Part shown: piece by piece, positions 1-11,090 of the stretch
Numbering within the stretch: the stretch's first letter is position 1
How the letters are laid out: each line of letters starts with the position of its first letter
Assembly: GCA_916048095.2 (NCBI GenBank)
Contig: OU696579.1
Span: 6,056,001 to 6,120,000, forward strand
DNA length: 64,000 nucleotides
Origin: Sacculina carcini
Taxonomy: Eukaryota > Arthropoda > Thecostraca > Sacculinidae
Direction: 5' to 3'
Notes under the pieces: generated by a model
Seen by the model: only the letters and a program-made list of their open reading frames with translations
What the model was told of the DNA's origin: nothing
Database searches by the model: none
Position numbers and translations under genes: made by a program

Positions 1-2
1 AC

Positions 3-2300
3 ATGGTCACACCCTCGACATACGATCCACCAGTGCTCTCATTCAGTGACTCCCCTATTTCTATCAAGGATTTGACTGTCTTCCCTATTGATTCCTCTGT
101 TTCAGATCACTCCTTAATTGAATTTTCGGCGCTTATTCCTCTCAGCTTAAGATCGCATAAAACTGTCACGTTTCTAGATTATCTTACTGTTGACTACGAC
201 TCTCTATGTAACCAGATATTTTCTTCTTTCAATTATGATTCGTTTTGTTTCTTACCCCCTTATGATCTCTGTGAATATTTCAACTCCTGTCTTGAATTTC
301 TTAGAGATCAGTTTGTTCCTGTTAAGAAGTTCCGTTCCTCTTCATCTCTTCATAGTCCCTGGTTCAATAGTGAAATTCGTAGCTCCAAAACTTCTCTTAG
401 ACGACTTGAGCGCCATTGGTTGCGTCTGAAAAATGATGCATCATGGCAATCATATTGTGTTGCACGGCGTCACCACCATATCTTGTGTGAGGACGCCAAA
501 AAATCCTATTATAATAATAAAATTTCCTCCTGTCTCAACAGTAAATCCCTCTGGAATATTTTCAATAAACTCTTAGGTAAATCTAATACCCTTGTGTTTC
601 CTGATAGTGAACCAACTCGCTTACCTTCCCTATTCTCTCATTTCTTTGAGAATAAAATCTCGAATATATGCTGTCGTTTCCCTCCTGCTACATTGTCTTA
701 TTCTCCCACCACCTCCGCCATTTTTCATTCTTTCCTTCCGATTTCCATCTCTGATTGCAGGCTACTACTGAGGCGTGTGCACACTCGTTCTTCCTCCCTG
801 GACCCTATTAACCTTGCTCGAATTCCCAACTGTATTGAGTTACTTCTTCCTTTCATCACCTATTTTATCAATTCGTCTTTCTCTCTCGGTGAATTCCTTG
901 CGTCTAAAAGCGCAAGTATACTCCCTATCCTGAAAAAACCTAACCTTGATCCCAATTGTTTGTCTAACTATCGTCCCATCTCTAGAATTCCTTGGCTATA
1001 CAAATCGCTTGAAATGGCCGCTTATGTCCAGATTTCGGACTACCTTGAGCGCCATGATCTATTTCTCCCTGAACAATCAGGCTTCCGTAGTTTTCACTCA
1101 ACTGAAACCTCGCTTCTCTTCCTCTATGACTCTATTCTTAAATCTACTCTTGCTTTTAAGGATGTTCTTCTCATTCAACTGGACTTCTCTGCGGCTTTTG
1201 ACACTGTTGATCATCTAATTCTACTCAATACTCTATCCAATCTAGGTATTTGTGACGCTGCACTATCATTCTTCCGCTCTTATCTTCTTTCACGATCTCA
1301 GCTTGTTTGTACCAGTGATTCTTGTAGTGAGTCTTTCCCACTCTCATACGGTGTCCCACAGGGGTCGGTCCTAGGCCCTCTCCTTTTTAATATTTACTTA
1401 ACCTCCATAGGTGAAATCCTTCATCGTCATGATGTCACTTTCCAAATCTTTACGGATGACATACAAATTATTCTCTCGTCTGATACTATTTCCCAATCTT
1501 CTGTTTCTTCTCTCTTGGATGACATTGAAACCTGGTCTTTGTCCCACCATCTCAAGCTAAATCCGGATAAGACAAAATTTAATCTTTTTCAATCTTCTAG
1601 AAGTTTAACTTGTCTATCTGTTCCTCTCTCTAAATCTGTTCGTAGCTTAGGTGTCTTGCTAGATGATTCTCTTTCTTTTGAACCATACATCTCTGATATC
1701 ATTAGGGTATGTAACTTTCACATTAGGCGAATCTATTCTATCCGTAGATATTTAACTGTCTCTGCTGCTTTCAAACTAGCTAATTCTTTCATTCTCAGTA
1801 GGGTACAATACTGTTGTTCGCTCTTTCTTTCTCTGAACCACCGCCAGCTTCGCAAACTTCAATCTGTTATTAGGGAAGCTTGTCGTCTAATCTACAATCT
1901 CCCTGCTGGCTCTCATGTCTCTCCCTATCTACAAAAATTGGAACTTCTTCCTATTAAGGCGCTCATTGACTACCGCATCTGTTTGATCATCCATTCCACT
2001 CTTATTCTCCGTAAGCCCTCGTACTTATTTGAACTTCTATCCTTCAAGAAATCTACTCGTACACTTAGGTCAACTGATGATTCTCGTCTCTTATTGGAAC
2101 CTGCTTTTCCTTCTAGACATACTCACTATAATCGTTGTTTCTCTATCTTAGGACCCCGTATTTACAATAAGCTCTCCCCAACACTACGTTCTATCAATTC
2201 TATCCCTGTCTTCAAAAAACACTCAAAGAATTTTTTCATGGTGAAATCGTATTATACTCTAGAGAACATTGTCTATATTAGTGATGATTATAAGGTGTGA
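3..2300 (+). pseudogene. LINE ORF2 (L2/CR1-like), 5' truncated by window edge
   Basis: This is a 765-codon open frame entering from the left edge, so the true start lies outside the window. Residues 34-36 read SDH, the usual last motif of an APE-type endonuclease, so only the tail of that domain is present. Reverse transcriptase follows: QLDFSAAFDTVDH near residue 391, GVPQGSVLGPLLFNIYL near 450 and FTDDIQI near 482. The YADD box is therefore FTDD; both catalytic aspartates remain but the alanine is threonine. A thumb and C-terminal region follows and ends with a FSILGPRIYNKLSPTLRSI-type tail common in CR1/L2 elements. The frame is unbroken, so the copy is fairly young. It would have made endonuclease and reverse transcriptase for target-primed retrotransposition. 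Clade assignment is by motif recall; activity cannot be judged without the 5' part. Confidence 0.85.
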
Positions 2301-2334
2301 ATTATCTCTCTTCTTTCTTTACCTTTCACTTTCT

Positions 2335-2404
2335 GTGTGTGTGTGTGTGTGGCTATGTGTGTGTGTGTAGGTGTGTCTGTGTGTGTGCGTTTGTGTGTGT
2401 GTGT
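2335..2404. repeat. (GT)n microsatellite after the first LINE
   Basis: This imperfect GT run lies within about 100 bases after the LINE stop codon. It is followed by two direct copies of ACTCACATAGTTGT, the tail of the oppositely oriented LINE on the other side. The two LINEs are therefore tail to tail, with the microsatellite between them. Confidence 0.8.
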
Positions 2405-2447
2405 ACTCACATAGTTGTACTCACATAGTTGTTCTACAGGATATGAG

Positions 2448-3440
2448 CTAAGCTCGTGCTGTCCCGTCTCTTTTCCATAATTTATCTAACATATTTTTGA
2501 AGGAACTTAAATTTCTAGCTTCAACTATTTTGCTGTCTAATTGGTTCCACTGATCTACGCTCCTAAACGGGAAACTATACTTTTTTACATCTTTTCGACA
2601 ACGTGTTTTCCTCAGTTTTTTTGAGTGTCCTCTACGCACATTTCCTTGAAAAACTAATCCGATGTCGTCTGTGTTGACCGTGTCATTTATGCATCTATAT
2701 ATGTTTATTAAATCACCTCTTTCTCTCCTCTCATCAAGCCTGGGTAATTCAATTTTCCTCAATCTGTCCTCGTAAGACATGTTTTTCAAGTTTGGTACCA
2801 ATTTTGTGGCTAGTCTTTGTATCTTTTCTATTTTCTTTATATGTTTCACTTCGTGTGGAGACCAAACTACAGCTGCGTATTCGATCTTTGGCCTAATTAG
2901 AGCTATCATGATTTTTTTGAACATATTCTCATCCATGTAGTTGAATACTCCTCTCGTTTTGGAAATAAGTGCATACGACTTAGCGAAAAGGTCATCAATG
3001 TGCGCCTGCGGTGACAGATCATTCTGGATAATCACACCAAGATCTCGCTCCTTGTCCACCTCTCGCAGCGTGACGCATCCCAGTGCATAGTCCACAGATG
3101 GTCTCTTCCCGCTTTTGCCAAATTTCATGACATGACACTTTGTTTCGTTGAGGCTCATTAACCATTTTTGACACCATTCTTGAATCTTGTCGATGTCACA
3201 TTGCAATTGTTCACAGTCTCTCTTACTCGTTATGACTCTCATCAATTTGGCATCGTCGGCAAAAAGGTGAACGGTGCTGTCCAGATCGTTCGTTATATCA
3301 TTGATATATATGAGAAACATTATTGGTCCGAGCACAGAGCCTTGTGGCACCCCACTTTTCACCCGCTTCCACGAAGAAGCCGCTCCCCTCACAGTTGTAC
3401 TCATTTTTCTATCGGTCAAGTAATGTTCCATCCATTTCAA
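2448..3440 (-). pseudogene. LINE reverse transcriptase fragment (jockey/CR1-type), 5' truncated
   Basis: This is a 330-codon open frame on the minus strand. It starts inside reverse transcriptase: SGVPQGSVLGPIMFLIYIND near residue 28 and FADDAKL near residue 59, both with intact key residues. Next come ERDLGVIIQNDL (the LGV motif), the thumb region, and a C-terminal block with RLDERRERGDLINIYR that is typical of animal non-LTR polymerases. Everything N-terminal (endonuclease, ORF1, first RT motifs) is missing, as expected for a 5'-truncated insertion. It belongs to a different lineage from the upstream LINE. The conceptual ATG is only a convenience, because translation began upstream in the full element. 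Assignment as a LINE is firm; the clade is uncertain. Confidence 0.85.
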
Positions 3441-3480
3441 TAGTGGTCCTTGTATTCCTGTGTGTGTGTGTGTGCGTGTG

Positions 3481-3546
3481 CAGCGCCCTAGAGACCCTCT
3501 AGATGTAGGGCGCTATGTAAATGTCTACCTAATGTAATGTAATGTA

Positions 3547-3548
<2 letters not shown>
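3481..3548 (+). repeat. L2-like 3' tail with hairpin
   Basis: GCGCCCTA at 3483-3490 pairs with TAGGGCGC at 3506-3513, giving a short stem-loop. It is followed by a GCGCTATGTAAATG-type sequence and a (TAATG)n tail. A stem-loop plus a short tandem tail is the usual 3' end of L2/CR1-type LINEs and the SINEs that use them. A related GAGCGCTATATCAAATACA tail ends the LINE piece at 25808-26085. Confidence 0.6.
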
Positions 3549-3585
<37 letters not shown>

Positions 3586-3776
3586 GCTCGTACGTTAATC
3601 CGGTCCTTGGTGTATACACCAACTGTGGCTACGTGCACGTATGTGTGCGTGTGTGTGTATATGTGTAGTTTGGCTTGGCAAACCAGTTTTATGTCTCGGA
3701 TCGACAACTCCACTCACTAAGGGAATGCTTGCCAACTACACACATACACACACACACACACACTGACACACACACA
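3549..3776. repeat. (GT)n and (CA)n microsatellites with a short unique spacer
   Basis: There is a pure GT run at about 3549-3582, a degenerate GT stretch around 3636-3666 and CA runs at about 3741-3775. The intervening sequence has no recognisable gene. Open frames here are translated repeat. Confidence 0.75.
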
Positions 3777-3790
3777 CTGACGAACATATA

Positions 3791-4348
3791 CAGTGAATCC
3801 TCCAAATAGCGGAATTTTTCGTTGGTCCAGATAAGAAGTCAATACTTGTTAAATACATCTCCTAATAGCGAAATAATCTATTGGTCCCCTCCCAAATAGT
3901 GGAAAACTAAGGTTCTTTGTGATTCCTAAAAGAAGGATGTATGAAATACGTTGACTCCAGCTTGTCGACTGACAAGCGTTGACCAAGGTAGCAAGCTGAT
4001 TTATAGAGACTAGTGACTTATTAGGACCGAATATAGACATAGACATATGCACAGACATATTATAGACAAGCTCTCCTGCAAACTGCAGTCTACCAAAACC
4101 ATGACGTCCACAGGAGAACGCCGCACAGCTGAACAATTTACTCGGAGTAATAAACAATTTTCTGTTAGAATCATATGAGAAAGATGCAAAGTAGTAAATA
4201 AAAAGGGAATATTTTGCGAAAAATTAACAATTCGCAGTGAAAAAGCTTGATAACCATTGCTACAAAGTACACGTCCAAATAGCGTGAACCTCCGAATATC
4301 GTGATTGTTTCTCGGTTCCTTCGAGTCCGTTATTTGCAGGGCCAACTG
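3791..4348. mobile_element. Pogo/Tc1-type MITE (558 bp), TA target duplication
   Basis: The left end reads CAGTGAATCCTCCAAATAGC. The right end in reverse complement reads CAGTTGGCCCTGCAAATAAC. Both are directly flanked by TA, the Tc1/mariner target. The ends match at most positions over about 25 bp, and inner parts carry more 'CCAAATAGCG' repeats, as in pogo/Tigger-derived elements. No transposase frame is visible, so it is a non-autonomous copy. Confidence 0.7.
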
Positions 4349-4737
4349 TATTTGTTAATTTTCTTGTGCGCGTGAACACAGTGTTGACTGATGATAGAAG
4401 CATATGATTCACAAGTTCATCCAGTAACCTGTGTCATCGGAACTGTTTAGGAGAGTGAATTTGTGAGGTGAGTTCATGCTTTCTCAGATTATTCCCATTG
4501 TTATTAATATTATTATAAATCAAGGAAAATCCAGTGTCACAGGAAGAGTGCAAGTAATATTACCACCGGATACGGCCAACAATATGCAAAGAGAAAGACA
4601 ATTTGAGAAGTAAAAGTTTAGTCAGGAAGATTAGAACTAATTAAAAATAAGACAAATGAAAGCAACAAAGAAATTAAATGAATAAGATGAAAAAATGTAA
4701 TCATATGGCTAAATGAAATTTGAATCAGATGGCAGAT
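4349..4737. other. No recognised feature
   Basis: This AT-rich sequence lies between the MITE and the SINE. I see no long open frame, TIR or tandem structure. Confidence 0.5.
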
Positions 4738-5056
4738 AGCTGTGGACTCCGTGGTGTAGTGGTAGCACACCCGCCTCACAAGCGGCTCGAATCCCGGCGG
4801 AGCAGAATCTCATTCGGCGACTTCTATAATCCAACAGCCCCTGTCCACCCAGCAGTAAATGATGGTACCAGATATCAGTCATGTGTTGTGTCATGCATTC
4901 TGGAGAGGTGGTCCTCTCTTATACGTCTTCCGTCCTTGTGGCGTCATAGCGTGGAGAGGGTCGGTTCTGCGGTGGCAGCGAGCTGCACGGGACTCACCTG
5001 TGTGCTCATAAGCTTCGGCTTCTTCCCGTGTAGCAGCTGTCACTTAGGCTTTTAAC
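4738..5056 (+). mobile_element. tRNA-derived SINE
   Basis: The head resembles tRNA-Val. An A-box-like GTGGTGTAGTGG is at 4751-4762, an anticodon-loop-like CTCACAA with CAC lies between CCGC and GCGG, and a B-box-like GGCTCGAATCC is at 4784-4794. A non-tRNA body follows, including CCACCCAGCAGTAAATG, and an AT-rich end near 5040-5056. The absence of a proper acceptor stem and the long body argue for a SINE rather than a working tRNA gene. The 3' limit is approximate. Confidence 0.7.
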
Positions 5057-5735
5057 CTTTATTTAAATATAAGTGTATACACATTAGTGTGGGTTCCTAC
5101 ACTGACAGGTGGTGTCCAGTAGGCCGTATTGTAATTGGTGCCAATATATTGGGTGATTGCGGTGATTTGCAGGGCGAATTTCACTTGAAATTGATGCATT
5201 TTCGGTGGTCGAGAAATGCATATCCCGATGTTCCTGCTCGTGAGCCGACATCGCAACAATTGACGGCCAAAGGTCCTTGAACTCTCCGAAGGCTTATAGC
5301 AATTCCATACTATTTTTCCCGTGTTAGATTGTTATTTTCAGTCCAAATTTGTCCTTTCCTAATGCGGCATCAATATATGGCGGTAGTGTTTAATCTCTGG
5401 GAAAATCCCCACTGGTAGGGAATGGAAGAGTTGCCAAGTGGGAAGCTAAAGGTAGGGCAGAAGGATGAATGTGTGTTTTATCAGTTCAAATTCGTTGATT
5501 TTTGTTTCCAATGACCTCTTGGCATTCACTTTGATGTAACAACTGAATTTATTGAATTTATCAGCGCTGCGGTGTAAAATGAAGAGATGGCTCATTAAGA
5601 AGTGGTTCTATGTTGGTCTGATATATGGTGTCCAATCACATCTAATGCATGTTTGATGGTGGATTGGTCGGGTATATTAGGCACGGTTCTGCCACCTCAT
5701 TTGGCATCATTGAGCTCAGTGTGTGTCCAGGCAGA
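5057..5735. other. No recognised feature (left flank of P-element cluster)
   Basis: This mixed-composition DNA has only short open frames and no recognised domain. It ends at the first GTTAGGG duplication and is the likely original host flank of the cluster. Confidence 0.45.
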
Positions 5736-6841
5736 GTTAGGGCAACGCCACCTAGATACAAGGCCCTTCCATCCCCTCCCCATGGGGGGTGCTACGTCAG
5801 CCCGTCCGTCCTAACGCTACCTGGGCCAACGCCACCTAGATACAGGCCCTTCCACGAAAGTATGACGTCATCGCCACGTTACAGTGACAAGTCTATTGTT
5901 TCAACTGTCAGCCATGCAGTTGCACGTTAGCGAGCGCACGTGGTTAGTGCTCTCGTGTGTTTAGTGCTTTATCGCGTGCTATTCTTGGCGATAATTGACG
6001 TATTTAGTGAGTTTCACTTCAGTGCGGTTTAGAGTAAAAGTGCGAATTTGTCAAATTTCGTTTTAAGTGTGATTTGTGCAGCCACTTTGTGTTCCTCACA
6101 CGGATGATTCTGGACATCTTTATCCTGGACATATTGATGCGGTCAGAGGTTTCGGTTTAGTGGATATATTCAGTAAAATATGTACATCCATTCGTATTTA
6201 TGTAGTTTTTTCTTAGTTAAATACGTTATACCAATAAGGCCATATATTTTCATATGAACAGCCAATGTTTGTACAGTGTTTGAGCATCGATTTTCGTCTA
6301 GCTAGATTATATTTGGATGCAGTTTTTGAAATGCTTATATTATAGGACTTCGAAATCTACTTGCGGTACGGATATATCACCTTAGTGAGATTCGTTTTTG
6401 TATGTGTGGGCTTAATTGTCTTGTATTGTATTTGCTAGCTTGGAATTGTGCCCAGTGTTCGCAAGGTGCTGAAATCACAGTGTTGTGTTCGCATGGTGCT
6501 GACGAGGATTGTAGATATCACGTGGCGGATATCGGGTGATCTGTGGGTGAATGATGCTGTCTTGTGAAACAGTGATATCCCACGCGCCTCATTTAGTATA
6601 CGTGTATCTGTTTCTGTGTGTGTGCTGCAGTTTATTGAATTTTGGCGTTCACATCCCCATGAATAATTTCAGTAATAACTAGGGCTATCAAAAAGTAACC
6701 TTAATATAGAAAAAGTGTCCTTATTTTCAGGAATAAGTAACCTAAAATATCCTTGTGCTGCTTCTTGTTGATGCCCACAAAGCTCTATTTCTCCTCTTAG
6801 GTTTCGGTGACATTTCTACAACAAAACATCAGAAAGCATCC

Positions 6842-7913
6842 TGTGGCGCTTAGGTAGCCACGGAGCGTCACATGCAAGCAGTGCGAGTTCTTTGGACCGA
6901 CTGTATTTGTGCATACAACAAGGGACGAGCAAGACATTACAGACAAACATACACACAAGATCAAACACGCACAATACGAGAAACACAGCACGACACACAG
7001 GTCACTGCGCTTCTAGCAGGTACCGCCAGGTGGAGCGAGACGCAGTTACACGTGGCGCACCACAGGACTCCCCCACCAGAAGCGGAGTGGTATTGATGAG
7101 TTTCGATGATGATGGTGTCGGACTTTCGATGATTTCGGTGAAGGTTCGCCTGTATGATAGACCGGCGCGCCATACTGCACGGCAGCACAAGGCCAAGTAG
7201 ATTTCACACAATGAAGTCGACATCGTGCTGCGCAGTTCGGTGGCGAGGTTGTTGAGCAGAAACTGAATCCAGCAAGGAGTCGAGCCAATCCTGACGAAAT
7301 TATGTTGACCCCTTGCTGCGCAGACGCTTGCTGTTCAGTGAGGCAAAGTTTGTCGTAGTTTAGCGGAAACTGCATCCAGCAAGAAGTCGAGGCAATATTA
7401 TTGTGTTGTCTTCTTGCTGCGCAGGCGTTTCCTATTCGGTGGTTTTACGTCCGGCGTCCGTAGGAGAAATAAACACGATTGAGTACGGCACCGGACGGAG
7501 TCGGCCTTGGATGGTGTGATGCTGGTGCGTCTGGTCAGCAGCTGAGTGTGCGTCGCTCGTAGGGAGGCACAGAAGGCTGCGATACAGACGGATAGGCGAT
7601 GCGCGGAAAAACGAGGCAAAATCACAGACAGATGAGACACAGTCAAAACAAATTCACTCAGCATCACACCATCATCACTCGGGGCACCAATGTGGCGTTT
7701 AGCTCGCCACGAAGCGTCACATGCAAGCAGTGCGAGTTCTTTGGACCGACTGTATTTGTGCATACAACAAGGGACGAGCAAGACATTACAGACAAACATA
7801 CACACAAGATCAAACACGCACAATACGAGAAACACAACACGACACACAGGTCACTGCGCTTATAGCAGGTACCGCCAGGTGGAGCGAGACGCAGTTACAC
7901 GTGGCGCACCACA
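6842..7913 (-). mobile_element. TRIM: miniature LTR retrotransposon, 1,072 bp
   Basis: Two nearly identical 223-bp direct repeats (6842-7064 and 7691-7913) begin TGTGG and end CCACA, the TG...CA form of an LTR. The flanking 4-bp duplication is ATCC (6838-6841 and 7914-7917); B4 shows the empty site with one ATCC. On the minus strand the base after the LTR is followed by TGGTGCCCCGAGTG (7676-7689), complementary to a tRNA 3' end ending in CACCA, so it is a primer-binding site. On the same strand GGTGGGGGAG precedes the other LTR as a polypurine tract. The internal region of about 626 bp has no gag or pol. Open frames on both strands are LTR shadows. Confidence 0.85.
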
Positions 7914-8304
7914 ATCCCAATACAGGCGAAAACAATGCTAATGCATGAATTTATATTCCACAAGACAATCGAATTTATGAGCTGCATAAATGTTTCATGA
8001 CAGCGAGTTGATTATTTCATATGACAGTGAGTTGATTATTTCATATGACAGTGAGTTATCTATATCGAGGTGTCACGTGATTCAGCTTGTTTCTTTGCGC
8101 CAATATGTATGTCTGTGTGTGCGTGAACATTGTACGTGTGTGAGTGTCCACGTCTACATGTGAGAATAATTTTCTGACTGTATAAGGGGGCACTGATTCG
8201 TCTCTTGGGCTCAACCGTGGGAAAATGACACTGTCTCACGCTGCAAACATCACATGATATTCCCTGTCTCGTGCGTATTGACAAGTGTTGCTGTGCAGTA
8301 TCGA

Positions 8305-8354
8305 GTATAAACAACGCCACCTAGATACATGTATCTAGGTGGCGTTGGTATAAA
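8305..8354. mobile_element. 36-bp double-TIR palindrome flanked by 7-bp GTATAAA (P-type excision footprint)
   Basis: Positions 8312-8347 are exactly the 18-bp TIR followed by its inverse, a perfect palindrome. GTATAAA lies on both sides (8305-8311 and 8348-8354). B4 near 29035-29070 and B3 near 26265-26290 have the same surrounding sequence with one GTATAAA and no insert. Drosophila P transposase cuts about 17 nt inside the element ends, so excision and end-joining leave TIR stubs between duplicated targets. A palindrome of two 18-nt stubs fits that mechanism well. Confidence 0.85.
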
Positions 8355-8536
8355 GCGCTCACTTGTACCATCCCACGCTCCAATAGAAGTACCACATAAT
8401 ATAAAATAATAGCAATGGCGAACAAGTTGGCAATAAATAGCAAGCAAATTAAACTTAGTAAGCAATATACATGTGTAAGCAAGCAAATCTAAAATTTTGA
8501 CAGCCAAACAAATGGCATGTTTTCATCTTCAGAGCT

Positions 8537-8539
8537 TAT

Positions 8540-8618
<79 letters not shown>
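8537..8618. repeat. (TA)n microsatellite
   Basis: This near-pure TA run of about 80 bp lies inside B1, upstream of the THAP exon. Related AGAGCTTATAT sequence in B3 lacks the expansion. Confidence 0.9.
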
Positions 8619-8619
<1 letters not shown>

Positions 8620-8735
8620 CTTTCCATCTTCCTCGATACAGAACTAGTTAATCTTTCGTACTTGCCTGTATCCCATTGTTGTCTGATATTGCTGGGTTTC
8701 TTGTTTATGTTCGTTTTCATGCATTCTCAGGAGAG

Positions 8736-8894
8736 ATGCCTTCGAAGTGCTGTGTTCCGGAGTGCAGAGGAAACTACGACGCAGAACATAAAGTCAGCGT
8801 GTTCTCGTTCCCAAAAGACCAAGAACTCAACAAAAAATGGCAGAGGAATATAAAGCGTGCCATGGAAATAACCAAGTATACCAGACTAAGTTGA
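8736..8894 (+). pseudogene. P-type transposase, THAP exon 1 (B1)
   Basis: The ATG at 8736 follows a 3' splice-like TTCTCAG. The exon encodes MPSKCCVPECRGNY at its start and VSVFSFPKD and KKWQRNIKR later. This is the first half of a C2CH zinc-binding THAP domain: cysteines at residues 5/6 and 10, the FPKD turn, and the conserved tryptophan. The frame ends at a TGA at 8892, but a GTATAC donor-like sequence just before it (about 8876) suggests splicing to the exon starting near 9066, which supplies the remaining Cys and His. In P-family transposases this domain binds subterminal DNA sites. Confidence 0.8.
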
Positions 8895-9065
8895 ATATAA
8901 AGTGCTTAATATTTATTAATGCTCGTTTTATTAATGAAATTTAGCTTCGTACAGCATGTGACATCCACTCTTGAATCAGATAACGCTATAAAACATTTGT
9001 TCATCCCAGAGAGAGTAGGTACAGAGTTCTATTTGGTCATGCTCGGATAATTGGGTCGTTTCAGG

Positions 9066-10408
9066 TATGTCAGCTCCATTTTCGCGAGTGTGATCTTGTG
9101 AAATTTTGTTCAGCCATCGATCCAGCGACTGGCAAGAAGATTGTCGCACCGCTGTCTAAAATCAGACTGGCAGAAGGAGCAATACCGTGCAGATTTACCA
9201 ATTTGCCATCGTATTTGTCAACTCCGTCGACTTCAAGACAGGCGCCCAGCGACAAAAAACAACGACGTGAAGAAGAGCAGATTTAAGCAGTCATCAAATC
9301 AAGTGCCGCCGAGCACGAACAATTTCTAGAGGCTAGAAAAATCGAGAATTTCTCCTCATTGCAGTTGAAAGTGCATGAGATTGTTGATGACAAACATTGG
9401 AATTTTATTGATTCAACGTCGAACTCGGTGAATATCTGTCATGTGACCGCTTGTGATGTCAGAGTTCAGCACTGTGTTTCTATCGATTGTAACTTGTCGG
9501 TTTCGGTGTTGATCGAAGGTGTGAGAGTGAACAAGGTTGATGCGAGTGTTTTTCCGTCCACTATCGGTACTGTAGATGATCTGCGTGCACTTTTGTCGTT
9601 CGTTTCTGGTATCGATAGGTGCAAACAGCAGTCAACTGACTTCATTGTCATTATTCAGTTTGTGGTCACCTTGCTGAGGTCATTGTTGTGTTCTGGATGC
9701 AAGCATGAAGGTGTCATTGAGTTTGTATGTGAGCAACTGCGGTTGGTAACGCAGTCTCAACTGAAGTATTCAACAAACTTCACGGTTTTCTAGTCTCTGC
9801 TATATTCTCTGTCTCCGTGTGCGTATAAGTTTGTTCGTCGTTCACGCAGCATAATCTTGCCATGCTATTCAACCATTCGACGTATCAATAGGTCATTCAA
9901 CACCGACCCCATGAAAGAGCAATCCGAGTCTTTTTGAGCTATATCAAACAAAAGATTGCCTCTCTTCAACCTGTGGATAAAGTTGTATCTCTCTTGATGG
10001 ACGAGATCTATTTGAAGCCTTCTTTGGATTACAAATGTGGTGACATTGTTGGGTGCTCTTTTGATGGGAGCGGTATTGCAACTACTGCATGTGTGTTCAT
10101 GATAAGCAGCGTACTGAGTGCATATAAGGATGTTGTTCATATTCTGCCAGTGATGACTCTCAAAGGAGAAACTCTGTATAATTATGTTCGTAAGGTCATC
10201 GTTGGATTGGAGAGTCTAGGAGTTAAAGTGATTTGCGTTATTTCTGATAACCATTCTGTTAATCGCAGTGCGATGTCGATGTTTGCCAATCCACCTCGTC
10301 TGTCGATTGTTTAACAGCATTCAGTCAGCTCAGATCGACCTCTGTTTTTCATGTTTGATTCGGTGCATATTTTGAAATGCATTCGCAATAATTGGCTCAA
10401 CAAAAAGG
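9066..10408 (+). pseudogene. P-type transposase, THAP second half and RNase H-like region (B1), broken
   Basis: After an acceptor-like GGGTCGTTTCAG, translation gives VCQLHF (the C..H pair of the THAP finger), then GAIPCRFTNLPSYLST, the THAP C-terminal motif. The frame continues through a linker and a region with LLYSLSPCAYKF and STIRR. It then reaches the catalytic region: LLMDEIYLKP near 9990 and VISDNHSVNR near 10240, the two positions expected for the first acidic residues. FMFDSVHILKCIRNNWLNKK follows. Disruptions are an in-frame stop at 9284-9286, a stop at 9791-9793, a frameshift near 9930 and a stop at 10312-10314. The LTR element then splits the coding sequence at 10408. It resembles THAP9 and P transposase and is non-functional as it stands. 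Confidence 0.82.
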
Positions 10409-11090
10409 TGTAACGGTGATGGTAAAAATGATACTAATATGTTGTTATGTTGATCTTCGTTTGGCTGATCGTGAAGTCTTGATAGTTCCTCTTGATGTTG
10501 TGTTCCGCGATAACAAATAATGATCACCCAGTCGAAGTTGAATTGTATATTTTCAGCAATCAGTCAATCTACGTTAAAGTTATTCTTAAATCTAATGAAT
10601 TAATTACGGCTTGCCTGAGTGAGTGGTGAGTCCTATCTCGCACGTCGACAGTCCAACCAACTGACTGATCCACCAAGCACAGCCAAAGTACCCCCTATTC
10701 TCATTAAACCCCGGTTATATACCTACGAACACACGTCGTTGGCACCATATTTCGCAAGCAATTGCCAGCTGGCCAAACTGCTCGAACTACACAACCGGGA
10801 CACAAGCTATTTCTAAACGCGATTTGACAGTACACAGGCGTGTTGCCTCGAGATGATCAGCCAAGTCAAACGTACAAAAAAGGGTCATTAATCACTGTCA
10901 CACCTACTCCGCTAGAGCCAAACATACCAGGCGCCGTGTATACTGGCGTCGCTCTAACACATAAATTAGCCTAACGACAGCTGCACAACCAAGCTGCGAA
11001 AGAACGAGAACGTAAACTGAGAAAGAGATAGAGAAAGAAAACTGAGTAAACTGACAGATAGAAAACTGGTCTGATTATAACTTTGTTATA
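10409..11090 (-). repeat. LTR (3' copy in element orientation)
   Basis: This matches 17139-17822 apart from a short variable repeat near the TGTAACGG end (plus-strand reading) and very few substitutions, such as C/T at about 10700 versus 17430. A 65-codon open frame in it is a shadow that also appears in the other LTR. Confidence 0.85.

Noticed and set aside
4741..4812. Functional tRNA-Val (CAC) gene
   Set aside because: A and B boxes are present, but there is no proper acceptor stem and the transcript continues into a SINE-type body.
5736..5742. GTTAGGG as telomeric repeat
   Set aside because: It is a single unit at each element boundary, explained as a target duplication; there is no TTAGGG tandem array.
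7398..7847. 149-codon minus-strand frame
   Set aside because: It spans the TRIM LTR and internal non-coding region, and its start is repeated in the other LTR; no domain recognised.
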